Source: Streptomyces xanthii
GTDB taxonomy: Bacteria; Actinomycetota; Actinomycetes; Streptomycetales; Streptomycetaceae
Assembly (NCBI RefSeq): GCF_014621695.1
Contig: NZ_CP061281.1
Coordinates: 4,216,001 to 4,280,000 of the forward strand
Length of the DNA stretch: 64,000 nucleotides
Direction of reading: 5' to 3'
Shown here: positions 40,547 through 49,580 of the stretch, one piece after another
Position numbering within the stretch: the stretch's first letter is position 1
Layout: each line of letters begins with the position of its first letter
Program-made: the position numbers and the translations under genes
The notes under the pieces: generated by a model
Told to the model about the DNA's origin: nothing
Database searches by the model: none
The model's input: only the letters and a program-made list of their open reading frames with translations

Positions 40547-42941
40547 GCACCGCGGGCTGGGGCGCGTCCGGCTGGGTGGGCGCGCCCTGGAGGAGGACGG
40601 AGAGGAGGCGGATCGCGCCGCGCTTGTGCAAGGGGTCGTTGCCGTTGCCGCACTTGGGGGACTGGATGCAGGACGGGCAGCCGGCCTCGCACTCGCAGGA
40701 GGCGATCGCCTCGCGCGTGGCGGCGAGCCATTCCCGGGCCGTGTGGAAGGCCCGCTCGGCGAAGCCCGCCCCGCCGGGGTGGCCGTCGTAGACGAAGACC
40801 GTGGGCAGCAGTGTGTCGGGGTGGAGCGGGATCGAGACGCCGCCGATGTCCCAGCGGTCGCAGGTGGCGAAGAGCGGGAGGAGGCCGATGGAGGCGTGTT
40901 CGGCGGCGTGCAGGGCGCCGCCGAGGATCTCGGGGTTGATGCGGGCGGCGTCGAGCTGGTCCTCGGTGACCGTCCACCACACCGCGCGGGTGCGCAGGGT
41001 GCGGGGAGGGAGGTCGAGTTTGGTCTCGCCGAGGACCTCGCCGGTGATGAGACGGCGGCGGAGGTAGCCGACGACCTGGTTGGTGACCTCGACCGAGCCG
41101 TAGCACAACCGGCCGTCGCCCCAAGGGACTTCGACGTCCGTCTCCAGGACCGAAATGGCCGTGGTGTCGCGGGCGGTAGTGGAGTACGTGGGGTTGGCGG
41201 GCTCGACGAGGGCGACGTTGTCGTCGAGGTCGAGGTGCTGGACGACGTAGGTGCGGCCCTGGTGGAGGTGGACGGCGCCGTCGTGGACGGTGGTGTGCGC
41301 GGACGCCGCGTCGACGGTGCCGAGGAGCCGGCCGGTGCTCGCCTCGACGATCTGCACCGGGTTGCCGCCACCGCCGCGGATGTCGGCGAGGTCGGCGGCG
41401 GACTCGCGGCGCGTCCAGTGCCAGGCCTTCGTGCGCCGCCGCAGCAGCTTCGCGGCCTCCAGCTGCGGGAGCAGCTCGGTGGTGGCAGGGCCGAAGAGGT
41501 CCAGGTCCGGTGCGGTGAGCGGGAGTTCGGCCGCCGCGGCGCACAGGTGCGGGGCGAGCACGTACGGGTTGTCGGGGTCGAGGACCGTCGACTCGACGGG
41601 CTGGTCGAAGAGGGCCTCGGGGTGGTGGACGAGGTAGGTGTCCAGCGGGTCGTCGCGGGCCACGAGGACGGCGAGGGCGCCCTGCCCGGAGCGTCCGGCG
41701 CGGCCGGCCTGCTGCCAGAGGGAGGCGCGGGTGCCGGGGTAGCCGGCGATGACGACGGCGTCGAGCCCGGAGACGTCGATGCCGAGTTCGAGGGCGGTGG
41801 TGGCGGACAGGCCGAGCAGTTCGCCGGAGTGCAGGGCGGCTTCGAGGGCGCGGCGTTCCTCGGGGAGGTAGCCGCCCCGGTAGGCGGCGACACGCCTGAC
41901 GAGGGAGCGGTCGACCTCGGCGAGCCGCTCCTGGGCGATCACCGAGATCAGCTCGGCGCCGCGCCGGGACCGTACGAAGGCGACGGAGCGGACGCCCTGG
42001 ACGGTCAGGTCGGTCAGCAGGTCGGCCGTCTCGGCGGTCGCGGTGCGCCGCACGGGGGCGCCCTTCTCGCCCTGCATCTCGGTGAGCGGCGGCTCCCAGA
42101 GGGCGAAGACGAGCTCGCCGCGCGGTGAGGCGTCGTCGGCGACCTCGACGACCGGCAGGCCCGTCAGACGGCCCGCTGAGGCGGCCGGGTCGGCCGAGGT
42201 GGCGGAGGCGAGCAGGAAGACGGGTTCGGAGCCGTAGCGGGCGCACAGGCGGCGCAGCCGGCGCAGGACCTGGGCGACGTGCGAGCCGAACACGCCGCGA
42301 TAGGTGTGGCACTCGTCGACGACGACGTACTTCAGGGCCTTGAGGAAGGAGGACCAGCGGGCGTGGGACGGCAATATCCCGCGGTGCAGCATGTCGGGGT
42401 TGGTGAGGACGTAGTTGGCGTACTGGCGGACCCACTCCCGTTCCTCGAAGGGGGTGTCGCCGTCGTAGACCGCGGGACGGATCGCGTTGCCCAGCGGTTG
42501 TGAAAGTTCCTTCACCGACCGGCACTGGTCCGCCGCGAGCGCCTTGGTCGGCGCGAGGTACAGCGTGGTGGCCCCGCGGCCGTTCGGCGCCTCGGAGCCG
42601 TCGAGCAGCCCGGAGAGGACCGGGACCAGGTATGCCAGGGACTTGCCGGAGGCGGTTCCGGTCGCGACGACCACCGACTCGCCGTCGAGCGCGTGCTCCG
42701 CCGCGAGCGCCTGGTGGGCCCACGGATGATCGATTCCGGCCTTCTGCACGGCGGCGACGACCTCGGCGCGGATCCGGTCCGGCCACACGGCATGACGGCC
42801 CGCGCGAGGGGGCAAGTGCTCCGTATGGGTGATGCGCGCAGCCCTGCTCGGACCCGAGGCGAGCCGCTCCAGGACCGCCCCGGGAGAGGGTCGGGAGCCC
42901 GTGGACGCCGCAGGTCGTTCGGATCGGTGATTCTTGGCCAT
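40533..42941 (-). CDS. DExH-box helicase with DUF1998 (MrfA-like)
   Basis: 802 residues from ATG 42941 (MAKNHRSERP); a start at 42974 is possible. Helicase motifs: Walker A VVVATGTASGKSLAY, VVVDECHTYRGVFGSH (DECH), LLASATSADP, and in the second RecA domain SVAFVRSRRGAEL, LLGLSATTALELGIDVSGLDAVVIAGYPG and QQAGRAGRSGQ. The C-terminal DUF1998 has four cysteines in CECEAGCPSCIQSPKCGNGN, likely a metal site. Family members include MrfA of Bacillus, which repairs mitomycin damage with MrfB; no mrfB-like gene is seen here. A helicase of this type also follows the tad genes in mycobacteria. Confidence 0.9.
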   Translation of the reverse strand: MAKNHRSERPAASTGSRPSPGAVLERLASGPSRAARITHTEHLPPRAGRHAVWPDRIRAEVVAAVQKAGIDHPWAHQALAAEHALDGESVVVATGTASGKSLAYLVPVLSGLLDGSEAPNGRGATTLYLAPTKALAADQCRSVKELSQPLGNAIRPAVYDGDTPFEEREWVRQYANYVLTNPDMLHRGILPSHARWSSFLKALKYVVVDECHTYRGVFGSHVAQVLRRLRRLCARYGSEPVFLLASATSADPAASAGRLTGLPVVEVADDASPRGELVFALWEPPLTEMQGEKGAPVRRTATAETADLLTDLTVQGVRSVAFVRSRRGAELISVIAQERLAEVDRSLVRRVAAYRGGYLPEERRALEAALHSGELLGLSATTALELGIDVSGLDAVVIAGYPGTRASLWQQAGRAGRSGQGALAVLVARDDPLDTYLVHHPEALFDQPVESTVLDPDNPYVLAPHLCAAAAELPLTAPDLDLFGPATTELLPQLEAAKLLRRRTKAWHWTRRESAADLADIRGGGGNPVQIVEASTGRLLGTVDAASAHTTVHDGAVHLHQGRTYVVQHLDLDDNVALVEPANPTYSTTARDTTAISVLETDVEVPWGDGRLCYGSVEVTNQVVGYLRRRLITGEVLGETKLDLPPRTLRTRAVWWTVTEDQLDAARINPEILGGALHAAEHASIGLLPLFATCDRWDIGGVSIPLHPDTLLPTVFVYDGHPGGAGFAERAFHTAREWLAATREAIASCECEAGCPSCIQSPKCGNGNDPLHKRGAIRLLSVLLQGAPTQPDAPQPAVPTGD

Positions 42942-43104
42942 CGGCTCCGAGTGTGTCACTGGCGTGACGGACAATGTTCCAAGGCGTCGTGCACGCCTGC
43001 CGGTAAGTGATTGAATGCCATCGCGGCTGGCGAACCGTCCCGGGGGATCATGCCGAGGTGTCCCCGAGGGGCGACCGCTCGATTAGCAAGGTGCTGGAGG
43101 ATCC

Positions 43105-43446
43105 GTGGACCTGTCCCTGTCGACCCGTACCGTCGGCGATCGTACGGTCGTCGAGGTCGGTGGCGAAATCGATGTGTATACCGCGCCCAAGCTGCGCGAG
43201 CAGCTGGTCGAGCTGGTGAACGACGGCAGTTTCCACCTTGTCGTCGACATGGAGGGCGTGGACTTCCTCGACTCCACCGGGCTCGGCGTGCTGGTCGGCG
43301 GTCTCAAGCGTGTGCGCGCCCACGAGGGCTCGCTGCGCCTGGTCTGCAACCAGGAGCGCATTCTCAAGATCTTCCGGATCACGGGTCTGACCAAGGTGTT
43401 CCCGATCCACACCTCGGTCGAGGAAGCCGTAGCGGCGACCGACTGA
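43105..43446 (+). CDS. bldG: Anti-sigma factor antagonist BldG
   Basis: 113 residues from GTG 43105, GGAGG five bases upstream. STAS domain: [20 protein letters not shown], then [20 protein letters not shown] with the phosphorylation site Ser57. In S. coelicolor, BldG is needed for aerial hyphae and antibiotics and works by partner switching with anti-sigma factors. It is followed 82 bases later by the anti-sigma-type gene on the same strand, then by a strong terminator, so the two form an operon as known from other streptomycetes. Confidence 0.97.
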
Positions 43447-43528
43447 GCCGGTCTCGAGAGAGTCAGGGGACCGGGCGGCCCAGGCCGGCCCGGTCTCCCC
43501 GAGCACGCCCGTACTTCGGAGGGGATGC

Positions 43529-43966
43529 ATGGCCACCGTCGAACTTCGCTTCAGTCCTCTTCCCGAGCACGTCAGGACCGCCCGCCTCGTGGCGGCCGCG
43601 GTGGCGCGCAGGGCGGGCGTGGACGAGGCGGTGCTCGACGAGGTCAGGCTCGCCGTCGGTGAGGCGTGCAGCCGCGCCGTCGGGCTCCATCGGAGCGGCG
43701 GCCTGACAGCCCCGGTGCGCGTGGCCCTGATCGAGGAGGAGAAGCAGTTCTCCATCGAGGTCGGGGACGAGGCGCCACGGGCCGCGGCGGTCGCGGTGGC
43801 GTCCGCGGGCGGCGGTGCGGGCGAGCCCGAGGACGGCGAGGACGACATGGGTCTCGCGGTCATCAGCGGTCTCGTGGACGACGTGGAGGTCACCGCCGAC
43901 GAGAGCGGCGGCCTCATCCGCATGAGCTGGCCGACCGCGCCGGACCCGGAGGAGTCACCCGTCTGA
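43529..43966 (+). CDS. RsbW-like anti-sigma factor, BldG partner
   Basis: 145 residues, ATG 43529 with GGAGGGG upstream. HATPase (GHKL) fold of the serine kinase anti-sigma type: VDEAVLDEVRLAVGEACSRAVGLH is the N box, and DDMGLAVISGLVDDVEV is the G1-like region. An Ala/Gly/Glu-rich insertion (AAAVAVASAGGGAGEPEDGED) sits before it. Expected to bind and phosphorylate BldG on Ser57 and to hold a sigma factor when BldG is phosphorylated. Matches the gene next to bldG in S. coelicolor. Confidence 0.9.
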   Translation: MATVELRFSPLPEHVRTARLVAAAVARRAGVDEAVLDEVRLAVGEACSRAVGLHRSGGLTAPVRVALIEEEKQFSIEVGDEAPRAAAVAVASAGGGAGEPEDGEDDMGLAVISGLVDDVEVTADESGGLIRMSWPTAPDPEESPV

Positions 43967-43988
43967 CCGACGGCGACGAAGACAGCGA

Positions 43989-44022
43989 GCCCTGCTCACC
44001 CGCGCGGTGAGCAGGGCTTTCT
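43989..44022 (+). terminator. Terminator of the bldG operon
   Basis: GCCCTGCTCACC, loop CGCGC, GGTGAGCAGGGC, then TTTCTTTC. Twelve perfect pairs and a T-rich tail. Confidence 0.92.
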
Positions 44023-44067
44023 TTCGTTTCTGGATCTTTCGTCGATCCTTTCGGCGGGCCTTCAGGT

Positions 44068-44106
44068 GATCTTTCCCGCCGATCTTTCCTGCCGGTCTTT
44101 CCTGTC
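44068..44106. repeat. Three tandem 13-bp repeats upstream of hppA
   Basis: GATCTTTCCCGCC, GATCTTTCCTGCC and GGTCTTTCCTGTC follow one another exactly. Looser copies (CTCTTTCCGGGTC, AATTCTTTGATG) continue to about 44135. They lie in the T-rich leader between the bldG terminator and hppA. Function unknown. Confidence 0.7.
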
Positions 44107-44148
44107 GAACTCTTTCCGGGTCGAATTCTTTGATGATCGTGAAATGGG

Positions 44149-44177
44149 GCCGATAATGCCTTGGAGGCATTATCGGC
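44149..44177. promoter_or_regulatory. Perfect 12-bp hairpin or operator in the hppA upstream region
   Basis: GCCGATAATGCC, loop TTGGA, GGCATTATCGGC, followed by TTCTCTCC. It is 110 bases before the hppA start. Could be a protein-binding dyad or an attenuator/terminator of a short leader RNA; the sequence alone does not decide. Confidence 0.65.
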
Positions 44178-44286
44178 TTCTCTCCGGGTCGACGATCTCA
44201 TCTTTTCCCGCGTACTGTTTTGATCAGGTTCCTCTCCCTACAATCCGTCCACGTCTTGAGCTCAGTCCAAGCGTCAAGGAGGACGA

Positions 44287-46680
44287 ATGGCGGAGCCTTC
44301 CATCCCCTCACATCTCGCGGCCGCGGACCTGACGGACGGCAATCGTCTGATCGTGATCGTCATCGCCGTCGTCGCGCTCGCGGCGCTCGCTCTGGCCGGA
44401 GTCCTGGTGCGCCAGGTGCTCGCGGCGGGCGAGGGCACGGATTCCATGAAGAAGATCGCCGGTGCGGTCCAGGAAGGCGCGAAGGCCTATCTGGGCCGTC
44501 AGCTGCGCACCCTGGCCGTGTTCGCGGTCGTCGTCTTCTTCCTGCTCATGCTGCTTCCGGCGGACGACTGGAATCAGCGCGCCGGGCGTTCGGTGTTCTT
44601 CTTGATCGGCGCCGTGTTCTCCGCGACCACCGGCTATATCGGAATGTGGCTCGCGGTGCGCAGCAATGTGCGCGTCGCCGCCGCGGCCCGGGAAGCGGCC
44701 GCGGGGGGAGAGAAATCGGGAAAGGATCCCACGCTCGCCTCGCACAAAGCGATGAAGATCGCTTTCCGTACGGGCGGCGTCGTCGGCATGTTCACCGTGG
44801 GGCTCGGCCTGCTCGGTGCCTCCTGCGTCGTGCTGGTCTACGCGGCCGACGCGCCCAAGGTGCTGGAGGGATTCGGGCTCGGGGCCGCGCTGATCGCCAT
44901 GTTCATGCGTGTCGGCGGCGGCATCTTCACCAAGGCCGCCGACGTCGGCGCCGACCTGGTCGGCAAGGTCGAGCAGGGCATTCCGGAGGACGATCCGCGC
45001 AATGCCGCGACCATCGCCGACAACGTGGGCGACAACGTCGGAGACTGCGCAGGGATGGCCGCCGACCTCTTCGAGTCGTACGCCGTCACTCTGGTGGCGG
45101 CACTGATCCTGGGAAAAGCGGCCTTCGGTGACGCGGGGCTCGCCTTCCCGCTGATCGTGCCCGCGATCGGCGTCGTCACGGCCATGATCGGCATCTTCGC
45201 CGTGGCGCCCCGCGCGAGTGACCGGTCCGGGATGAGCGCCATCAACCGGGGCTTCTTCGTGTCGGCCGTGATCTCGCTCGTCCTCGTCGCCGCGGCCGTC
45301 TTCGCCTACCTGCCGGGCTCGTACGCGGAGCTCGACGGGGCGATCGGGGAGGTCACCGGCAAGTCCGGCGACCCGCGGATCCTCGCGATCGTCGCCGTGG
45401 CCATCGGCATCGTGCTCGCCGCGCTGATCCAGCAGCTCACCGGGTACTTCACCGAGACGACCCGGCGGCCCGTGCGGGACATCGGGAAGACCTCGCTGAC
45501 CGGGCCCGCGACCGTGGTGCTCGCCGGCATCTCGATCGGGCTCGAGTCGGCCGTCTACACGGCAGTGCTGATCGGCCTCGGCGTCTACGGCGCGTTCCTG
45601 CTCGGCGGCACTTCGATCATGCTGGCGCTGTTCGCCGTGGCGCTGGCCGGCACCGGGCTGCTGACCACGGTCGGCGTCATCGTCGCGATGGACACCTTCG
45701 GTCCGGTCTCCGACAACGCGCAGGGCATCGCCGAGATGTCCGGCGACGTCGAGGGCACGGGCGCGCAGGTGCTCACCGACCTGGACGCCGTCGGCAACAC
45801 GACCAAGGCGATCACCAAGGGCATCGCGATCGCCACGGCCGTGCTCGCGGCGGCCGCGCTGTTCGGCTCGTACCGGGACGCGATCCTCTCGGCGGCCCAC
45901 GACGTCGGCGAGAAGGTCGGCGACGCCGGGCCGATGAACCTGAACATGGACATCTCGCAGCCCAACAACCTGGTCGGGCTCATCGTCGGCGCCGCCGTCG
46001 TGTTCCTGTTCTCGGGGCTCGCGATCAACGCCGTGTCGCGGTCGGCCGGTTCCGTGGTCTACGAGGTGCGGCGGCAGTTCCGCGAGCACCCCGGGATCAT
46101 GGACCACACGGAGACGCCGGAGTACGGGCGGGTCGTCGACATCTGCACCAAGGACGCCCTGCGCGAACTCGCCACGCCCGGACTGCTCGCCGTCATGGCG
46201 CCGATCGCGGTCGGCTTCACCCTCGGCGTCGGCGCGCTCGGCGCGTATCTGGCGGGCGCCATCGGCACCGGCACGCTGATGGCCGTCTTCCTCGCCAACT
46301 CGGGCGGCGCCTGGGACAACGCGAAGAAGCTCGTCGAGGACGGCCACCACGGCGGCAAGGGCAGCGAGGCCCACGCCGCCACGGTCATCGGCGACACGGT
46401 CGGCGACCCGTTCAAGGACACGGCGGGCCCGGCGATCAACCCGCTCCTGAAGGTCATGAACCTGGTCTCGCTGCTCATCGCGCCCGCGATCGTCAAGTTC
46501 AGCTTCGGGGACGACGCGAGCGTCGGCGTACGGGTCCTGGTCGCGGTGCTGGCGCTCGTCGTCATCGTCGGCGCGGTCTACGTCTCCAAGCGGCGCGGCA
46601 TCGCGGTCGACGACGACGGGGACGATGCCGGACCGGCCGCCAAGCAGGCGGATCCGGTGGATCCGGCGGTGGTGCCGTAA
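44287..46680 (+). CDS. hppA: Membrane-bound proton-translocating pyrophosphatase
   Basis: 797 residues, ATG 44287 with AAGGAGG upstream. About 16 membrane helices. The catalytic segment GGGIFTKAADVGADLVGKVEQ, then IPEDDPRNAATIADNVGDNVGDCAGMAADLFESY, binds Mg-pyrophosphate. The later GNTTKAITKG has Lys and Thr at the positions that mark the K+-independent class, and the third acidic cluster is at ANSGGAWDNAKKLVEDG. It pumps protons using pyrophosphate. The C-terminus is acidic and variable. Its upstream region is T-rich with repeats and a hairpin, and it has its own terminator. Confidence 0.96.
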   Translation: MAEPSIPSHLAAADLTDGNRLIVIVIAVVALAALALAGVLVRQVLAAGEGTDSMKKIAGAVQEGAKAYLGRQLRTLAVFAVVVFFLLMLLPADDWNQRAGRSVFFLIGAVFSATTGYIGMWLAVRSNVRVAAAAREAAAGGEKSGKDPTLASHKAMKIAFRTGGVVGMFTVGLGLLGASCVVLVYAADAPKVLEGFGLGAALIAMFMRVGGGIFTKAADVGADLVGKVEQGIPEDDPRNAATIADNVGDNVGDCAGMAADLFESYAVTLVAALILGKAAFGDAGLAFPLIVPAIGVVTAMIGIFAVAPRASDRSGMSAINRGFFVSAVISLVLVAAAVFAYLPGSYAELDGAIGEVTGKSGDPRILAIVAVAIGIVLAALIQQLTGYFTETTRRPVRDIGKTSLTGPATVVLAGISIGLESAVYTAVLIGLGVYGAFLLGGTSIMLALFAVALAGTGLLTTVGVIVAMDTFGPVSDNAQGIAEMSGDVEGTGAQVLTDLDAVGNTTKAITKGIAIATAVLAAAALFGSYRDAILSAAHDVGEKVGDAGPMNLNMDISQPNNLVGLIVGAAVVFLFSGLAINAVSRSAGSVVYEVRRQFREHPGIMDHTETPEYGRVVDICTKDALRELATPGLLAVMAPIAVGFTLGVGALGAYLAGAIGTGTLMAVFLANSGGAWDNAKKLVEDGHHGGKGSEAHAATVIGDTVGDPFKDTAGPAINPLLKVMNLVSLLIAPAIVKFSFGDDASVGVRVLVAVLALVVIVGAVYVSKRRGIAVDDDGDDAGPAAKQADPVDPAVVP

Positions 46681-46724
46681 TGCCCTAGGAGCGTGCCGAG
46701 GACCGTGCGTGCGCGGTCAACACG

Positions 46725-46760
46725 GAGGCGGGCGGCCCGGATTGACGGGCCGTCCGCCTC
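46725..46760 (+). terminator. Terminator of hppA
   Basis: GAGGCGGGCGGCCCG, loop GATTGA, CGGGCCGTCCGCCTC. Fourteen of fifteen pairs, 45 bases past the stop. Confidence 0.82.
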
Positions 46761-46925
46761 TCGCGTGTCCCGGGTTTGCCGTTTCGTGTCCCGTGAGCCT
46801 TCTCTCCCTTGATGCAAATGGCCCCTAAAGGGGAAGAAACTGGTCATATCTAACGCCTCGCGTGCGATGGTCGTGTACTTGGCGTGTAAGTTCCGGGGCC
46901 GAGAGCCATGGAAGGGACCAATCCG

Positions 46926-47501
46926 GTGAACAAGAAGCTCGCGGCCGCACTGTCCGGCGGTGCGGTACTGGTACTGGCGCTGTCGGGCTGCAGCGGCGAC
47001 GACAGCAACGAGGAACTGAACTCCTGGGCCAAGCAGGTCTGTGACGCCCGGGTGGCACCGGCGAAGAAGATCCAGGCCGCCAATGACTCGATCCAGAAGG
47101 TCAGCTCGGAGAACAGCAAGCCGGAGGAGGTGCAGAAGGCCGACTCCAAGGCGTTCCAGGACCTCTCCGACGCGTACGGCGACATCGCCGACGCGGTCGA
47201 GAAGGCCGGCCCGCCGCCGGTCGACGACGGCAAGAAGAAGCAGCAGAACGCCGTCAAGGAGCTCGACGCCCTCTCCACGGGCTACGCGGACCTGAAGAAG
47301 AAGGTCGACGCGCTCGACACCGGTGACCAGGCCGCGTTCGCCAAGGGCCTGGAGGGCATCGGCGAAGGCCTGACGAAGCTCAGCCAGAACGGCGACAACG
47401 CCGTCGCCGAGCTGCAGGAGGGCGAGGTCGGCAAGGCCATGGAGAAGCAGGAAGGCTGCAAGAGCACGGCCGCGACGCCGTCCGCCTCCAAGAACTCCTG
47501 A
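46926..47501 (+). CDS. Small lipoprotein
   Basis: 191 residues from GTG 46926 (GAAGGGA eight bases upstream); an ATG at 46908 is less well placed. Signal peptide KKLAAALSGGAVLVLALSGCSG with lipidated Cys21. The mature part is helical and charged: NSWAKQVCDARVAPAKKIQAANDSIQKVSSENSKPEEVQKADSKAFQDLSDAYGDIADAVEKAG-like heptads, a Pro-Pro break, then another long helix, with a Cys pair (VCDAR and EGCKS) that could be joined. No family with known function is recognised; small lipoproteins of this form are common next to hppA in streptomycetes. Confidence 0.8.
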   Translation: MNKKLAAALSGGAVLVLALSGCSGDDSNEELNSWAKQVCDARVAPAKKIQAANDSIQKVSSENSKPEEVQKADSKAFQDLSDAYGDIADAVEKAGPPPVDDGKKKQQNAVKELDALSTGYADLKKKVDALDTGDQAAFAKGLEGIGEGLTKLSQNGDNAVAELQEGEVGKAMEKQEGCKSTAATPSASKNS

Positions 47502-47580
47502 GCTTCTGCTTCTGGGCTTCTGAGGTTCTGAGCTCCTGACCTTCTGGGCTTCTCAGTTCCTGAGCCCATGAGTTCCGGGC
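47502..47580. repeat. Low-complexity CTTCTG/CCTGAG tract
   Basis: Irregular repeats of GCTTCTG, GTTCTGAG and TTCCTGAG over about 75 bases after the lipoprotein gene. No open frame or hairpin explains them. Confidence 0.55.
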
Positions 47581-47608
47581 CGCCCCACCAGCCCCATACG
47601 CCTCACGA

Positions 47609-47638
47609 CGCCCCCGGTGCCCCCGCGCACCGGGGGCG
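47609..47638 (+). terminator. Terminator after the lipoprotein gene
   Basis: CGCCCCCGGTGC (47609-47620), loop CCCCGC, GCACCGGGGGCG (47627-47638). Twelve perfect pairs. Confidence 0.8.
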
Positions 47639-47665
47639 CGGCCGTTCCCGGGTCACAATGGGAGC

Positions 47666-49198
47666 GTGAGTCGTACCAGCCTGGACAACCTGCCCGCCGC
47701 CGACCGTTCCGACGTCGCGCTCGCCCTGCGCGACGCGCTGCTCAAAGCCGAGTTCACCGCCGACGGGCTGCTCGACCTGCTCGGGGCGCCCGCGTACGCG
47801 GCGCTCGCGCGCAGCGAGACCGTGCCCGCGCTGCGGGCGACCCGCGGCGAGAGCCCCCTGGAGGCGCTCGTCCGCCTCTTCCTGCTGCAGCAGCCCGTGC
47901 CGCGCGCCCGCCTGGCGGACGTGCTGCCGCTCGACGCGTGCGTGGCGAGCGGCTGGCTGCGCGAGACCGACGGCGCCGAGGTCGCGGCGACCGTCGACGT
48001 GCGCCCCTACGGCGGCCCGGACGGTGAGGACTGGTTCATCGTCTCCGACCTCGGCTGCGCGGTCGGCGGAGCCGGCGGCATCGGCAGCCGCGAGGAGGGC
48101 GTCGTGCTCGGTGTCGGCGGCGCGTCCACCACGCTCGCCGGCATCACCGTGCGCACCCCGGTCGACTCCGCCCTGGACCTCGGCACCGGCTCCGGCATCC
48201 AGGCGCTGCACGCCTCCCGGCATGCCACCCGGGTCACCGCCACCGACCTCAACGCGCGGGCGCTGCACATCACCGCGCTCACCCTTGCGCTGAGCGGGGT
48301 CCCGGCCGCCGAACTCTCCGAGGGCTCCCTGTACGAGCCGGTCGGCGAGGCGACGTACGACCTGATCGTGTCGAACCCGCCGTTCGTCATCTCGCCCGGC
48401 GCCCGGCTCACGTACCGGGACGGCGGGATGAGCGGGGACGATCTGTGCCGCACGCTCGTTCAGCAGGCGGGGGAGCGGCTGAACGAAGGGGGGTACGCCC
48501 AGTTCCTGGCCAACTGGCAGCACGTGGACGGCGAGGAGTGGCAGGAGCGGCTGCGCTCGTGGGTGCCGCGCGGCTGCGACGCCTGGGTGGTGCAGCGCGA
48601 GGTGCAGGACATCACGCAGTACGCCGAGCTGTGGCTGCGCGACGCCGGTGACCACCGCACCGACCCGGCCGAGTACGCGGCGCGCTACGACGCGTGGCTC
48701 GACGCGTTCGAGGACGCCGGTGTGCGCTCCGTCGGCTTCGGCTGGATCACGCTCAGGAAGAGCGCGGCCGCCGCCGAGGAGCCGTCGATCACCGTCGAGG
48801 AGTGGCCGCACCCCGTCGAGCAGCCGCTCGGCGACACCGTGCGCGCCCACTTCGCGCGGGTCGACTGGCTGCGGGCGAACGACGACGCGGCGCTGCTGGA
48901 ATCGGCGTTCAAGCTGTCCGGCGAGGTCGTGCAGGAGCAGGTCGGGCTGCCCGGCGCCGAGGACCCGGAGCACGTCGTGCTGCGCCAGGGACGCGGGATG
49001 CGCCGGGCCACGAAGGTGGACACGGTGGGCGCCGGGTTCGCGGGCGTGTGCGACGGGACGCTGAGCGCCGGCCGGATCCTGGACGCCATCGCGCAACTGA
49101 TGGGCGAGGAGCCCGTGTTGCTGCGCGACCGTACGCCCGCGCAGATCCGCACCCTCGTCGAGCAGGGCTTCCTCGAGCCGGTGGCACTCGCCGGCTAG
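47666..49198 (+). CDS. Class I SAM methyltransferase with N-terminal DUF7059-like domain
   Basis: 510 residues from GTG 47666. The N-terminal 150 residues (LRDALLKAEFTADGLLDLLGAPAYAALAR... LVRLFLLQQPVPRARLADVLP) are the helical domain typical of actinobacterial versions. The methyltransferase core has LDLGTGSGIQALHAS (motif I), VTATDLNARALHITALTLAL, and LIVSNPPFVISPG, with Asn237 of the NPPF motif that marks amino-group methylation of glutamine or adenine. The last 120 residues are an extra domain. Related to PrmC/RsmC-type enzymes; the substrate is not known. Sits alone between two terminators. Confidence 0.87.
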   Translation: MSRTSLDNLPAADRSDVALALRDALLKAEFTADGLLDLLGAPAYAALARSETVPALRATRGESPLEALVRLFLLQQPVPRARLADVLPLDACVASGWLRETDGAEVAATVDVRPYGGPDGEDWFIVSDLGCAVGGAGGIGSREEGVVLGVGGASTTLAGITVRTPVDSALDLGTGSGIQALHASRHATRVTATDLNARALHITALTLALSGVPAAELSEGSLYEPVGEATYDLIVSNPPFVISPGARLTYRDGGMSGDDLCRTLVQQAGERLNEGGYAQFLANWQHVDGEEWQERLRSWVPRGCDAWVVQREVQDITQYAELWLRDAGDHRTDPAEYAARYDAWLDAFEDAGVRSVGFGWITLRKSAAAAEEPSITVEEWPHPVEQPLGDTVRAHFARVDWLRANDDAALLESAFKLSGEVVQEQVGLPGAEDPEHVVLRQGRGMRRATKVDTVGAGFAGVCDGTLSAGRILDAIAQLMGEEPVLLRDRTPAQIRTLVEQGFLEPVALAG

Positions 49199-49309
49199 CC
49201 GGACTTCGCCCCGCGCTGTACGGGAGTTCACCCGGGGTTCCCCCGTGCGTGCCAGCCTCGCGGCCCTGGGTACCCGAAGCGGCACCGACTGCCGGGGGAG
49301 GCAAAGGCG

Positions 49310-49507
49310 ATGGAGAGTACGCCTGCGGTGTTCGCGGGTGCCGTGTTCGCGCTGTTCGGGGCGGGACTGCTGCTGTGGACGGGGGTGCGGTCCGCACAGG
49401 GCGAACCGGTCGCGGAAGGAGTGCGTCCGGTCGCCGCCGCGGTGCTCACCGGCAGCGCCGGACTGCTCGCCGTGCTGGCCGCGACGTGGTGCTTCACGCG
49501 GGTCTGA
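49310..49507 (+). CDS. Small two-helix membrane protein
   Basis: 65 residues from ATG 49310 with GGGAGG eight bases upstream. Two hydrophobic helices, AVFAGAVFALFGAGLLLWTGV and VAAAVLTGSAGLLAVLAATWCF, joined by a short polar loop (RSAQGEPVAEGVRP). No family recognised. Good ribosome site and codon-position G+C support a real gene. Confidence 0.6.
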   Translation: MESTPAVFAGAVFALFGAGLLLWTGVRSAQGEPVAEGVRPVAAAVLTGSAGLLAVLAATWCFTRV

Positions 49508-49516
49508 GCGGCCGCC

Positions 49517-49578
49517 CGCACAGGTACGGAGAACCGCCCGCACAGGTACGGAGAACCCGCCGCACAGGTACGGAGAAC
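49517..49578. repeat. Three direct repeats of CGCACAGGTACGGAGAAC
   Basis: Perfect 18-bp copies at 49517-49534, 49539-49556 and 49561-49578, with a period of 22. They directly precede a strong terminator hairpin. Only three copies and no spacers of protospacer length, so not CRISPR. Confidence 0.9.
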
Positions 49579-49580
49579 AC

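Noticed and set aside
36194..41893. A 1899-codon open frame on the minus strand
   Set aside because: It is a Pro/Ser/Arg/Thr-rich shadow of the tad and helicase genes caused by very high G+C in the third codon position. No domain is recognisable, and it overlaps well-supported genes throughout.
44149..44177. Riboswitch upstream of hppA
   Set aside because: There is a single perfect hairpin without the conserved junction elements of any riboswitch I know; reported only as a hairpin or operator.
49517..49578. CRISPR array
   Set aside because: Only three 18-bp repeats with 4-bp gaps, no spacers and no cas genes nearby.
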